Positions 40,732 through 51,246 of a DNA stretch of 64,000 nucleotides are shown here, one piece after another. A program made the position numbers and the translations under genes. The first letter of the stretch is position 1, and each line of letters begins with the position of its first letter. The stretch is from Mesostigma viride (taxonomy: Eukaryota > Streptophyta > Mesostigmatophyceae > Mesostigmatales > Mesostigmataceae). Location: assembly GCA_009746045.1 (NCBI GenBank), contig RPFO01000015.1, positions 1,326,529 through 1,390,528 on the forward strand, read 5' to 3'. Below the pieces are notes generated by a model. The model was not told the DNA's origin and made no database searches. It saw nothing but the letters and a program-made list of their open reading frames with translations.

Positions 40732-42496
40732 GAAGGAGATAATCCAAGTCCCTACTTCTGGCCATCTGCCTGTGCACAAACTGCACCATCCCCATGGAGT
40801 CTGTTTTGAGAAGAGTGGTGACCTGAAGTGGCCAAGGAGTGTTAGAAGTCATCTGATGAAGCAACTCCTTCAGATAAAGGCTTGTGTGAATTCCTTCACA
40901 AATAGCCCTGCATTCAGCCACATCACTGCTGACAGCCGCCCGTTTGTGCAGGCGACTAAACCAGCTCACCAAACTCCCCAGGCCTTCCTGTCTGAGCACA
41001 AAGAGCCCTGCAGCCCTGCCCCTGACCTTGGAAACCTGCCTGCTGTCCATTGAGCTATCCACATACAGCTCCATGCAAATGGGTTGTGATAAATCCACTG
41101 CAGACAACAGAATGCCAGATGAAGCCCTGACCTGGTCAGCCACCTTGTCAGACCCGAGCTCCATCAGCATGTCAGGCAACCTGGCTATGACCATAAGGTC
41201 TGGCCTGGAAATGCCTGCCACCCAAGCAACCATGCCCCTCACCATGGGACACAGTGCCTGTGTGATGACTGGAGGAAGCTTGCTAATGAGGGTCTCTTGA
41301 TAATCATTGCCCCCCACCAGCAGCATACGCCACTCCCCCCCCTTCTTCACCAGTGTGGCCTCCATGCCCACAAACAGCAGAGGCTCATTCTCCACCTGCC
41401 ATTGCTCCCTACCCAGAGGAAACTTGGACTTAATGATGGAGATCAGCTCCTTAAGCCACGACGTGGGAGCCAGCAGGTGCAGGTCGTCCCCGTGCAGCGA
41501 AGCATACACTGGTAGGCCTTCCCATTGCCCCAGAAACAGACAGGGGTCTACAGGAGAGACCTTCAAGTTGCAATGCTCCTTCAGGAAACGGTTGAGAGTC
41601 TCCCTCCAGATTATTGGACTTGACCTCAGGCCCTCCAGGCCCTTGAGGATTTTAAGGAACTCAGTGTGAATGTCCCTTTTCCATACAGCAGGCACCCTAA
41701 CATAGAAAGGCGTCTTGCCCTCCCACTTTTCCTGTGCCACATCTGCATCCCCCTCCAGAAATGCCCTCTTGAAGTCTACCACCACTGAGCCATAGTCCAA
41801 GCCCTTGTTGAGAAGGCCTAGAAATACACACAGCAGCAGCCTCCAAGTGTCATGCAGCATGCCAGGGGTGTACAACTCCTCAGCAGTGCACTCACCAGTA
41901 CCCTTGAACTCATTCAGCACTGGCCTGACATGTGGTACCTTGACCCCGTCCACCTCCTTCATCTTGATGACAAACTTGAGCTTGAGTAGACGTCGTGCAG
42001 GAGGCAGGTCATTGACAGGTTCCACGCATTTCTTGGAGATCCAGTCCTCCCCAGATTTAATCAGACCCAGTGTGACCTGGGGACACATAATGGGAGAGGA
42101 CATGAGCTTCACCAGGCCTTGGTAGTTGATAGGGCTGTGTCCAGCAAGTGAGTGAGGACCAATGCCCAAACTGCTTGGATGACTAGCAGCTGGCAATATG
42201 AGGTCATCAACCAAGGGCTCCTGCCCCTGGCACACTTGCACACGCTTAACCGTCCTGGTTACTGCACGTGATAGGTGAGTGGTCCTGAAATTAATCAGTG
42301 GGACCTGACCAGCCCCTTCCTTAGTCAGGAGAGAGGACGTGATCACTACCCGGCCATCCTGGCATAGGAAATTCTGCCCCAGAAGAGCAGGTCCCTGATA
42401 GCCCTCCAAGACACAAAATGCAGTGTCCTGTCCAAGGATAGGAATAGATACCTCACCCAGTACCTTCACGTGTACCCCGCCACTGAAGTCAGACAC
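40732..42496 (-). pseudogene. Pol C-terminal half of Copia-A2: retropepsin end, RT, RNase H
   Basis: It begins after a TAG (42497-42499) that interrupts the retropepsin-like domain and continues VSDFSGG to ALLGQNFL, then RT (LKLKFVIKMKEVDG, VVVDFKRAFLEGD, catalytic LHGDDLHL near 41480) and RNase H (ELYVDSSMDS, DVAECRAICEG, LKTDSMGMVQF). It is cut at DYLLLK by the first TTAA element. It aligns along its length with Copia-A1 pol. Confidence 0.85.
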
Positions 42497-42499
42497 AAA

Positions 42500-44187
42500 C
42501 TAATAGCTGGGTTCAGTCATGCTGTACCCTGCTGCAGCTCTGGTCCCAATGATGGAAACCTGAGAATTAGTGTCTACCTCTAAGGCAGTGTCCAGCCCCA
42601 GATTGCCATGCCACCTGAGCTTGGCTACCTTGGGCTGCTTCTTGGCTCTTTGCAGAGCCCCAATCAATCCAGCCAAACTAGTCCCCCTGGGCTTGGTTAG
42701 AGCCTTGGGCTTGACAGTTGACTCCCCAGCTGTTGACCTTGCAGCCTGTTCAACAAGTACTTCTGCAGCCTGGCCAGGGCTGACAGATTCCCCTGCAACA
42801 GATGTGGTCGTTGCGTCAGTGATGTCACTTGGGACCTGAAAATCCTGCAGATCCTGTGAGCCTTGTGCCTGACTGCCCTCATTCATCAGGTTAGGCTTGA
42901 CATATGACCAACTCAGCCGGTGTACATGCTTTGGTTCGTCCTCCATGCTGACCAAGCATGCGTGGCTAGCTTCATCAACCTGGGTAACCACCCCAGGACT
43001 CCAGCTACCACGTTTGCCATACAGGCTCGGTTCCTTCCAAGCTAATACCTTCTGACCCACTGTTGGCTCCAGCATCTTCCAACCCCGGTCCTTCTCCCTC
43101 AGCTTGGCAAAGGTGACATGTGCAGCATGTTTCCAGCCCTCCAGCACATGTGGTGGGCACAGGCCATGATATAGACCCATTGGGCTGACAGCAACTCCAT
43201 CATAGTAGAAATTGACCCTGCTGTTCAGCTGCTGCTCCACGTTCCTCAACCATGCACTCCTGACAAGTGCAGGTGCAGACAAGGGTACCCAGTCTTCAGA
43301 GATGATCAATTTCTTGACCTCCTGGATTGCCCTCTCTATAGCACCCTGCTGCCCATGAGCCTCCCTAGGTGTAACCAGCAACTCAGGAAGGGTGGGATCA
43401 CCCTTGAGATGCTGAAACTGCATGTCCACCTGGATCCTTGTGGTAGGAAACTTGGCTCTTACATTCTGCAGGGCAGCCAGCAAGTACCTGTTCTTCATAG
43501 AAGGTAAATGCTCTAGCACCTTGTACTTTGTGTACCTGTCCACGCACACCAACAGTTGCATGCCCCTGATGTGTTGGATATCACATTGCAGATCACCAAT
43601 GCCCTGAGGTAGAGCTTTGGCATGTGATTTCCTGGGCTTGTTGGAGGACAACTGGCACTTACACCGTGAGGCAGCTTGCTGACACGCCTTGAGAAGGGGT
43701 GCACTGCCCATACGGAAGGCAAAGTTGTTTGACAGAGAAGTGGCATGCCCAAACATGTTGTGGATTCGGGCACCCAACTCCTGGTACACGGAGGAAGCAG
43801 TCCCTGGCACAGTCAGGACTGTGCTGTCAGGTTGTCCAGCATCACCATGCTGACTTCCATCCTGTTCTGACTCAGAGCCTGAGTCACCCTGCTCATGCCC
43901 AACACCTGGACCGCCAGCAGGGACCACATGCATACCACCAGAGGCCTTCACACCCCTCTGTGGTTGTACATTGGTTTCTCTCAAAATGAGAGGTCCACCC
44001 TCGTGCCCAGCACAAGGATGCATGGGGTCAGACATTCTTACAGCTGCACCAGCTGTCAAGGACGTCTTCATAGGAACCTGTACCTCTCCAGGTGACCTGG
44101 GGCCATCCTGAACCCGGAGATCACCCTCTTGTTGCCCAGATATAAAATCTGCATTGGAGCACCTGGCCTCCCCTTGGGGTGAATTAA
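42500..44187 (-). pseudogene. Pol N-terminal half of Copia-A2: integrase and start of retropepsin-like domain
   Basis: The frame enters from gag across the second TTAA element (LNSPQGEARC at 44187). Integrase has HNMFGH and CKC for zinc, then CDIQHIRG, QVDMQFQ and GAIERAIQE as candidate DDE. The retropepsin-like domain starts ALEVDTNSQVSIIG near 42580, then a TAG stop follows. The DTN motif agrees with Copia-A1. Confidence 0.85.
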
Positions 44188-46073
44188 GGGGAGGTGGCAC
44201 CCCAAAACCCTTCAAAATTGAACTATGGTAATAACACTTAAAAATCATTTGCACATTGCTGAAATATGATTGCGGGCACTAAATAACATCTCTTGTGAGC
44301 TGTCCATGCACTTGTTGGGGGTACTACCCCCAAGTATACGCCAATATTGCGCTATAAATAGAAAAAGACGCTAATTAGGGCTGGGTATGCCCCAGCCAAT
44401 GCACACATTTGTTGGCAACCAAAAATCAACCATTTGTAGTTCCCTGAGTGTGTAGCTTGCTGAGCTATTTACATCATGGAAATGGCAAAACCTTGAACAG
44501 TTATTAATTTTCCCGCAAAACAGGTCTTTTTTTACCGGACATTGGGAATAAACATATCATAAACACTTCAGATAAGGCCACAAAATCAAGCGAAAATCCG
44601 GCTAACAGGGGGACAGCAGTGGTCCAAGTCCCAGGTCATTCCGACAAGTCTTGCTCAAGTTATAAGGTTTTGCGTGCTAAAACCTGAACATACGCTAAAT
44701 GAGGTTTTTCTGTGTATAAGGCCACCTAGACATCATGTTTTCCATCCAAGAAGCCAAAAAACATGCCCAACTCGATCACACAACATAAGAAAAGGCTAGG
44801 CACCTCATCTGCCCTCCCCTGCCCTCAGCATGGCCAGCCTTGCCAGCGTGCGCATAGCAACACCATCGCTAGGCATACACGCACCAAGGGAGCATACACT
44901 ATGCTCAGCCCAAGGTTACCATGTAAATTTATGCCAAGAACTCAGCAAGTATACGTGTAAAAACCTTAGAAAGACTGCCCAAGCAATAGAGGCAACTGCA
45001 GCCTGCAAACTTGGCAGCAAATCATACATGTTGTCTGCCAAGCATTCACATCCTATCCAGCTTGCCTTGCTGCACACATAGCAGGGAAGTCTTAATGGTT
45101 ATAGCTCAAGGAAAGCAATGGAAACACCTATCTAATGCAATGCCACTCATGCAGTATGGCCGGCAAAAGAACCACTCTCACCTTCCTTTCCAATATGGCA
45201 ATGCGCTAAGAAGCTGATGCCAGCTTGTTAGTATCTAGGCACATGCCGGATGTCGTTACTAAAACAGGCGTGTCAGATCCGGCACATAACAAAGCGTCGG
45301 AGCAAGCTCATGTCCAAAGGATTATGGAAAACAAATGTCAACACATTGCCAACAACTTGACCTCGGCGCATTTAGCATGCCAGCCACAAACTACACGAAA
45401 TTGTACGAAATTGCTAGGAATCTGACGATGCAACCGAAAGAAATGGAGCGCTTCCTGCGGGGAAACTGCCAGAAAAAAAGGCGAAAGGCCGACGAAAATG
45501 CAACTGCCTGCGTGGAAATGTTTCATGCATAAACTGGCACGCAAGCTCGAACAATAAGAGACATCATCCATTGACCAGGCGAACAAGGAAGGTGCGCCTT
45601 CCGTGAATACGTCGAAGGCGACATGCACAGGCCTGCGTAGGTTCTTACCTTGAATGCCGGAAATGTAAAAGAAACCGGGAAGCTTCGGCACAAACTCGAC
45701 AACACCATTAAGTTAGCTTCACAATCGCTCTTTAGAGCCTACGTTGCCTCACAATAGCTGCCGTAAACCTGCATTAAATTTCATGATCCGCAAGAGAAAT
45801 TATATCCTGGACCCCCGCGCCCGTAGCCGTTCGAGAAATTAGCGATATTGCAAACCGTAAACTTTCCGCCATGAAATGAGGTCATCAACTAATCTTCTGC
45901 GAAATTCAAGCATTTTTTCTAGCTGTTTACGTGCCATATCGATTAATATTGCATAAAGGCATGCCGCCATGGCCACCTCCGCGAGGGTTGAGCGGTCCGG
46001 GCACACATTATACACCGTACGGACGGTACCGCGAATTTTTTGGCGCGGAAAATATTCGGCGCGCCACGTCCCC
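44188..46073. mobile_element. TTAA-flanked non-autonomous DNA transposon 2
   Basis: 1886 bp between TTAA at 44184-44187 and 46074-46077. The ends read GGGGAGGTGGCACCCC on the left and GGGGACGTGGCGCGCC from the right. It is related to the element at 38443-40727 but in opposite orientation: its right 110 bp resembles the other's left end (GCCAAAAAATTCGCG, GGTGGCCATGGCG). No transposase is seen. It lies between the gag stop and pol of Copia-A2. Confidence 0.8.
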
Positions 46074-46102
46074 TTAAGGTGTGTAGGGGTTGCCTCAGAC
46101 AG

Positions 46103-47218
46103 TCATTGCTCCTTGTTGTCTTCTTGTTGACTGCCCTTTGAAGGCTGGCTTGCCTGGGACTTGTTCTTGTTGTTGTTTTTGTTGTTGTTATTCTTGTTGC
46201 TGCCCTGGCCCTGGGTCTTCTTGAAGCTGGGACACTCCTTCTTGATGTGCCCCCACCCCTTGCACAGGTAGCACTGGATCTTGGACTTGCCCTGGCCTCC
46301 TCCCCCGTTGTCAGGCGCGTTACCCTGCCTGGGCTTGCCACCCACCCTCCTGAACACCGACTTGGCATGTGATTGCCCGTCAGGGTCGGGTGAATGGTTG
46401 GCCTTCCCCTTGTTGTGGTTGCCCCCACGTCCTCCTTGGCTTCTGTCAGCCTCAGACGCCTTGGAGCCCCCCTGGGCACGCCCACCTGCGTGGGTAGCCT
46501 TCACAGCTGGCACTCCACACTCAAACAGCTCCTCTGCCTCGAGTGCTTGTTTGATTATGACCTTGTAGGCCTTGAGGGTAGAGTGTGGGGCACACATGAC
46601 CTTTAAAGAGCCACGTGTTGCCTTGTCCAGCCCAGAAACCTTGAGCCAGTTTGTCAGGGCTATGTTGTCAGCAACATTGAAGCCATGAGCCCTGCCCTCC
46701 TCAACCATTTTACAATAGTTGAGGAAGTTCTGGATGAGGTCTCCTTTCACCTCCCACCCCTGGTATTTATCCTGCCAATGGATCCCCACTTTCTTCCGTT
46801 GATCCTCTAGCAGCTCCCTTAGTTCTGCCACGTAGATTGACCAGGCCTTGTTGGCCTTCTTGCACTCTCTAGTGAGGTCCTTTATCTGATCTGTACACTT
46901 GCCAAAAGTCTGGCTGCCAATCCAGATCTGATAATAGTTTGTACCACCGTACAAGCTTGGAAACCCCTCTAGCCCCTCCACAAACTCCTCAGCCTGCTTT
47001 GGCTTTGAGTCTGACGTGACAGGTTGTTGCAGTTGATTAACAATAAGGAGACCCTGGGTGGTGAGATCATATCCAGAGACAGCATGTGTATTATTATTAA
47101 TAGGTACATTGGTAATCTCGCCGGTAACCCCCACGTCATCTACGTGAGCGGTCCCACTACCTGCACCTCCATTATTACCACTGGCTGGAGCACCCTTGCT
47201 ACGGCGCCCGTCCGCCAT
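46103..47218 (-). CDS. Gag of Copia-A2 with CCHC zinc knuckle
   Basis: The ATG at 47218 (MADGRRSKG) gives about 371 residues. The capsid-like helical region has LYGGTNYYQIWIG, CKKANKAWSIYVAELRELL, LIQNFLNYCKMV, and LKAYKVIIKQALEAEELF. A basic Gly/Asn-rich linker follows, then a knuckle CYLCKGWGHIKKEC near the end and a Lys/Asn/Gln tail. It ends at TGA (46103-46105) followed by CTG, with the frame open into pol (LSEATPTHL) until the TTAA element. This supports gag-pol readthrough, as in Copia-A1. Confidence 0.82.
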   Translation of the reverse strand: MADGRRSKGAPASGNNGGAGSGTAHVDDVGVTGEITNVPINNNTHAVSGYDLTTQGLLIVNQLQQPVTSDSKPKQAEEFVEGLEGFPSLYGGTNYYQIWIGSQTFGKCTDQIKDLTRECKKANKAWSIYVAELRELLEDQRKKVGIHWQDKYQGWEVKGDLIQNFLNYCKMVEEGRAHGFNVADNIALTNWLKVSGLDKATRGSLKVMCAPHSTLKAYKVIIKQALEAEELFECGVPAVKATHAGGRAQGGSKASEADRSQGGRGGNHNKGKANHSPDPDGQSHAKSVFRRVGGKPRQGNAPDNGGGGQGKSKIQCYLCKGWGHIKKECPSFKKTQGQGSNKNNNNKNNNKNKSQASQPSKGSQQEDNKEQ

Positions 47219-47383
47219 GATGTACAACAAGCTGTCTTAGCAAACACCAGAGTAAAGCAGCAAAAGAAAGTATGTACAACTGTCGACTAATGCCGCCTGC
47301 ACCGGTGTCGCCGCCGCCCCCCGCGAAACGCCGTTGAAAAGTCGACTAAACGCCGACGAGCACTGGAAAAATGGCCGACTTAT

Positions 47384-48133
47384 TCAGTAGTCAAGGCCCC
47401 GGAAATCACAGTACTCATAGGTAAACTCGGGATCCTCCATTTCCGGCGTGTGAGCCGGACCTGCACCGGTATGGATCAAAACCGGTGTATTCGCCGGGTT
47501 TTGCGTCGGATCGAAAATTGCGATGCGCCGACGCGCGACGAGGCGAAGAGGATGAGTAAAAATGGAAAGAAGCTCCCAGCCCGCTGGGATCCACTCTCGC
47601 AAGGCTGCGAGAAATGCGACCAGGTTTATGAGGACCTGTCGCTCTCGAGTGCGAACGCCGCGTGTAAGCAGCGACAGCAATGCGAGGTCTTGAAACAAAT
47701 TTGTAGTGACCACCGGCGCGCCCCCCGTGCGCGTCGAGGCCCAGTTTTGCAAGTTGCGCTGGTACCCGGTGAGCGAGGAAACTGCGTTGTCCACCTCCTC
47801 AATGGCGGTGGTGACTTCGTTCACCGAACGCAGGCCGCCTCGGACCTGGACCGTAAAAGCTGAAAGAATATTTCGGATTTGGTCTAATGGCCCGCGAATC
47901 GCCGGCACCAGCTGCGGCAGGCGGGGGTCCTCGGGAAAATCTCCCAGCAATGGGAGCGCTGCTCGCTGTCGACGATGTAATTCGTCGAGGGAAATCGTAA
48001 CTTCGTCAAGCAGAGCTTGCCACGATGGAGCAGCCGGCGTTGGCTCACGCGGACGCGGAGCCGGTAATGGATCAGCCGGCGGAGCAGCTACCTCCTCATC
48101 GGTGGGAATGCGGAATTCTTCGGAATTTGGCAT
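47384..48133 (-). CDS. 5' gene of Copia-A2, unknown helical protein
   Basis: 249 residues from ATG 48133, only 26 bases inside the 5' LTR. No family is recognised. The N-terminus is acidic and Pro-rich (to residue 35); the middle is predicted helical, with TISLDELHRRQRAALPLL, IRNILSAFTVQV and SVNEVTTAIEEVDNAVSSL; a hydrophobic FQDLALLSLL and VLINLVAFLAAL follow; the end is acidic with Tyr (EDPEFTYEYCDF). It precedes gag by 165 bp. The 5' part of Copia-A1 is not in the window, so whether this gene is standard for the family is unknown. Confidence 0.6.
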   Translation of the reverse strand: MPNSEEFRIPTDEEVAAPPADPLPAPRPREPTPAAPSWQALLDEVTISLDELHRRQRAALPLLGDFPEDPRLPQLVPAIRGPLDQIRNILSAFTVQVRGGLRSVNEVTTAIEEVDNAVSSLTGYQRNLQNWASTRTGGAPVVTTNLFQDLALLSLLTRGVRTRERQVLINLVAFLAALREWIPAGWELLSIFTHPLRLVARRRIAIFDPTQNPANTPVLIHTGAGPAHTPEMEDPEFTYEYCDFRGLDY

Positions 48134-48159
48134 GATCGTGAAAAGGCGAGTAATACGAG

Positions 48160-48771
48160 TTGTGAGAGAGTTGCCCTGAATTCCGCCATGGTTCTTGCAG
48201 GAATGTTGCCTTTATTATGAATAAGGAACACAGACGTAAGTCACGTCACTTCCAAGACTGCACGCAGCACAGGCGACAGGGTCGCAGTGCCAAGAGAACG
48301 TGCACGCAAGAACTAGCGTCCCGGTGCTACCAAGTCACACATATAGGTTGCTAGTGACGCGTCCAAGTATTCAGCTGCACTGTCACAGCTGAACTGTCAA
48401 TCAACTGATTACACAGACTCTGGCACGCCTTTGGCGCGCAGATCTATCAATTGTCCATACGGCTAGTCCTGTGGACCTATCCGTACACTGCTCAGCATCA
48501 ATTGTCTCATAGGTCCTGGCGCGCTACAGCGCGCCTACCTATCAATTGACCATTAAGTCCTGTACAAGTCCTGTCAACGTCCTGCGGACTATCAAAGTGA
48601 CACTTGTACATCCTGTGTCCGTACGCGCCCACAGTGGCGCGCCGGGTACTGTCGGCACAACCTAGGAAACGTCATAACTTTTACGTTCCTTAGCCAAATG
48701 AGGCGTTCAAGGTGCCGTTGGAAAGAGCGTAACAATCTCTATCCATCTAATGTAAATCCTTTACGTTAACT
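48160..48771 (-). repeat. 5' LTR of Copia-A2
   Basis: 612 bp, about four substitutions relative to 36747-37358 and no indels. CAG repeats follow immediately on the right. Confidence 0.9.
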
Positions 48772-48775
<4 letters not shown>

Positions 48776-48842
<67 letters not shown>

Positions 48843-50687
48843 GGCAGCAGCAGCAGATACCGCAGCAGCAACAACCCCAGCCGAGGTCACAGTTGCTGCC
48901 ACGGTACCCTGAGCAGCCCGGGCACGAGAATGAAGACACGCTGCACTACCGTTATCGGCAACCAGCCACGGAGCGACCATCGCATCCCTGGACAGGGCGG
49001 GGTCGCCCCCTGGGACATCCGCCGGCCCCAATGCACCGGGGCAGACGTAGAGTGTCCTTCGGCAGTACTTCCCCGTTACCCACGGTGTTGTGGAATTCGG
49101 ATGATGATGGGGAGAACACCGGGGCAGATGGCGAATTCGGCGACTTGGAAGTGGCCGGGGATGATATCGAGGAACCAGGGGCACAGGGCCCGCCCTTCGG
49201 AGCTCATAGGCCACGGGCACGGCTAGGGGATGACAGAAGCGCTACCGCACACGACGAGGAGACTCAGACACCCGTCCAGCGACCTGTCCCCAAACCGCAG
49301 CGCCCACGGGCGAATGACAGCAGCATGGTCCACTCGCCTGCTGTCGTCAGCAACCTGAATTTCAGTAGGGTGGCCTTGGATGACCCGGGGTACGAACACC
49401 CCTCGTCTGTACAGGTGCGGCGGACGCACGGCACGCCAGCCAGATCCGGATCTCTCCCCCGGCCCGGTCGCAGCCCCCAGCCTTCGGATCCATTGCATAT
49501 CGCGAGGTCGGTGGACCCAAGCTTAGTACGGTGAAGGCCCCACCGATGCCTACTTTCAAGAATGTTCCCAAGCTGCACGCGGACATGAAACCGCAGGAGA
49601 CTGAGGAATGGGGGCGCAATGTGTGGCAACAACAGTATACCGTCTGGTGTAACCATCACAGTTGGGAACTGGCCACCTGCGATCTCATCCCGCATGTCGT
49701 CAACACCTGCATGCCGGACCCCTCGGTGGTGAGCATCCTGAATTGTGAGAGCATCGCATCCCAGTCGCACCCGCAAACCGTGGAGGAGCTGATGGACCGG
49801 GTGCGCCGCAAGCTGGTGCCCCCAGATGCTGTAATCCACGAGCGACTCGCACTCGGCAAGCTGCGCCAGGGATCCACCCCGTACCGCGAGTTTCTATCCA
49901 AGTTTGAGTCCAGCGCCGCCTACCTGACAGACATGACCTGGTATGAGTACAAGATCCGGTTCATTGAGGCCCTCAATCCCGAGCTGCAGGATGAGGTACT
50001 GAAGCACTACGCTGAGGTCCCTCGGGAGGAGTGGGACATCTTGAATATCCAGAGGTATCTTCTGCAGGTGGCCGATGTGAAGACTCGCGGGCGCGCACCC
50101 TCGGTGCGTCGTTTCTTCAGGCCAGCTCCCCCGCGGCGGGTGAATCACCTTTATCCACTGAGTTCGCCGGCGAGGAGGAGGAAGACTATATCGACGACCC
50201 CGACGACGGCTATGCTGACCAGGGTATCAACGCCATCGACGCCAGCAAGGCCCGTTGCTTCATGTGCAGTGAGGTGGGACACCTCAAGCGCGACTGCCCC
50301 AAGCTCCGGGGCAAGCACACCGGTCGCGGCGCAGGGGAGACTGAGCCCAGGTTCTCCGGCCCGGCGTTCGGCAGTCGCCCCGACTCCTCCGGCCCCCGGG
50401 ACAAGCCCCGCAATGCGGGCGAGCGGGCGGCTCGCCTGCAGCATGCCAGGCAATTCCCGACTCAGCACCAGCAGCCGCGACCGGCCGCGACCAACTCTAC
50501 CAAGGGTGTGTTGCGCGCGGTTAACGAGATCGAGGCTCGGCGGCAAGCCTCCTCTTCCGGCCAGACGCAAGCAGTGGCTGGGTACGAGTATGATGAGGAG
50601 GAGGAGGCTGACGAAGAGGAGGAGGGGGGGGAAGAGGGCGGGCGGTCGGGCGAGGCGGCCTCCCGTCCCACCGCTCCTCGGGAGTAG
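48776..50687 (+). pseudogene. Gag of Gypsy-A2, main part, frameshifted
   Basis: Continues the polyglutamine frame from 36746, through a Pro/Arg/Asp-rich region, to a TGA at 49532-49534. A one-base shift moves to the capsid frame (MPTFKNVPKLHADMK, WNHHS-type helices, LGKLRQGSTPYREFLSKFES). A second shift near 50110 moves to the frame with an acidic EEEEDYIDDPDDG stretch and the zinc knuckle CFMCSEVGHLKRDC at about 50255-50300. It ends TAPRE with TAG at 50685-50687. The second shift is also present in Gypsy-A1 (near 62645). Confidence 0.75.
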
Positions 50688-50796
50688 TAGCCTTACCCGT
50701 GGGGTTGGGCCCCGGGGTAGATGATAGGGTAGATAGATCAGATAGTCACCCCGACGCGGAGTCGATTACTGTAGAATAGAGGTAGACGTCAATCAC

Positions 50797-51246
50797 GTGG
50801 CTTCCGGCTCAGACGCGGCTACCCAACCGGCGCGCGTGTCTCACGGAGGCCCGCGACATTTGTTTCTTTTCAGTGGGGGGTTACTTGTTCCTCCCACCGT
50901 CCTTGACCCGTATTTGAAAGAGAAAACGGTCATGGACGTGAAGTTTTTGGTCGACACCGGCGCCTCCACGTCCTTCATCAACGAGGCCCTGGTGCGCCGG
51001 CTGGGTCTGACCCCTCGCCCGCACACCACAGCCGTGCATGTGACCTATTCGGACGGTCGCCAACACCGGTCGCCCGGCCTGGCAGATATCAAGGGTGTGC
51101 TGCAAGGCACGCCGGTCGACTTGGCTGCGACCATCGCGCCGCTGGGAGCCGCAGACATCATCATCGGGCTAGACTGGTTGGACAAGCAGGATGTAGACAT
51201 CAGTGTGCGCCGACGAGTAGTTTGGTTTCCGGATGGATCCTTTTAG
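50797..51246 (+). CDS. Protease of Gypsy-A2 (retropepsin), ends at a nonsense codon
   Basis: 149 codons. FLVDTGASTSFINEALVRRL near residues 50-69 gives the catalytic DTG, and IIIGLDWLD at about 124-132 the C-terminal signature. The frame stops at TAG 51244-51246, where Gypsy-A1 has TGG (SFWCLDSEY), so the stop is a copy-specific mutation. RT follows in the same frame after the stop. Confidence 0.82.
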   Translation: MASGSDAATQPARVSHGGPRHLFLFSGGLLVPPTVLDPYLKEKTVMDVKFLVDTGASTSFINEALVRRLGLTPRPHTTAVHVTYSDGRQHRSPGLADIKGVLQGTPVDLAATIAPLGAADIIIGLDWLDKQDVDISVRRRVVWFPDGSF

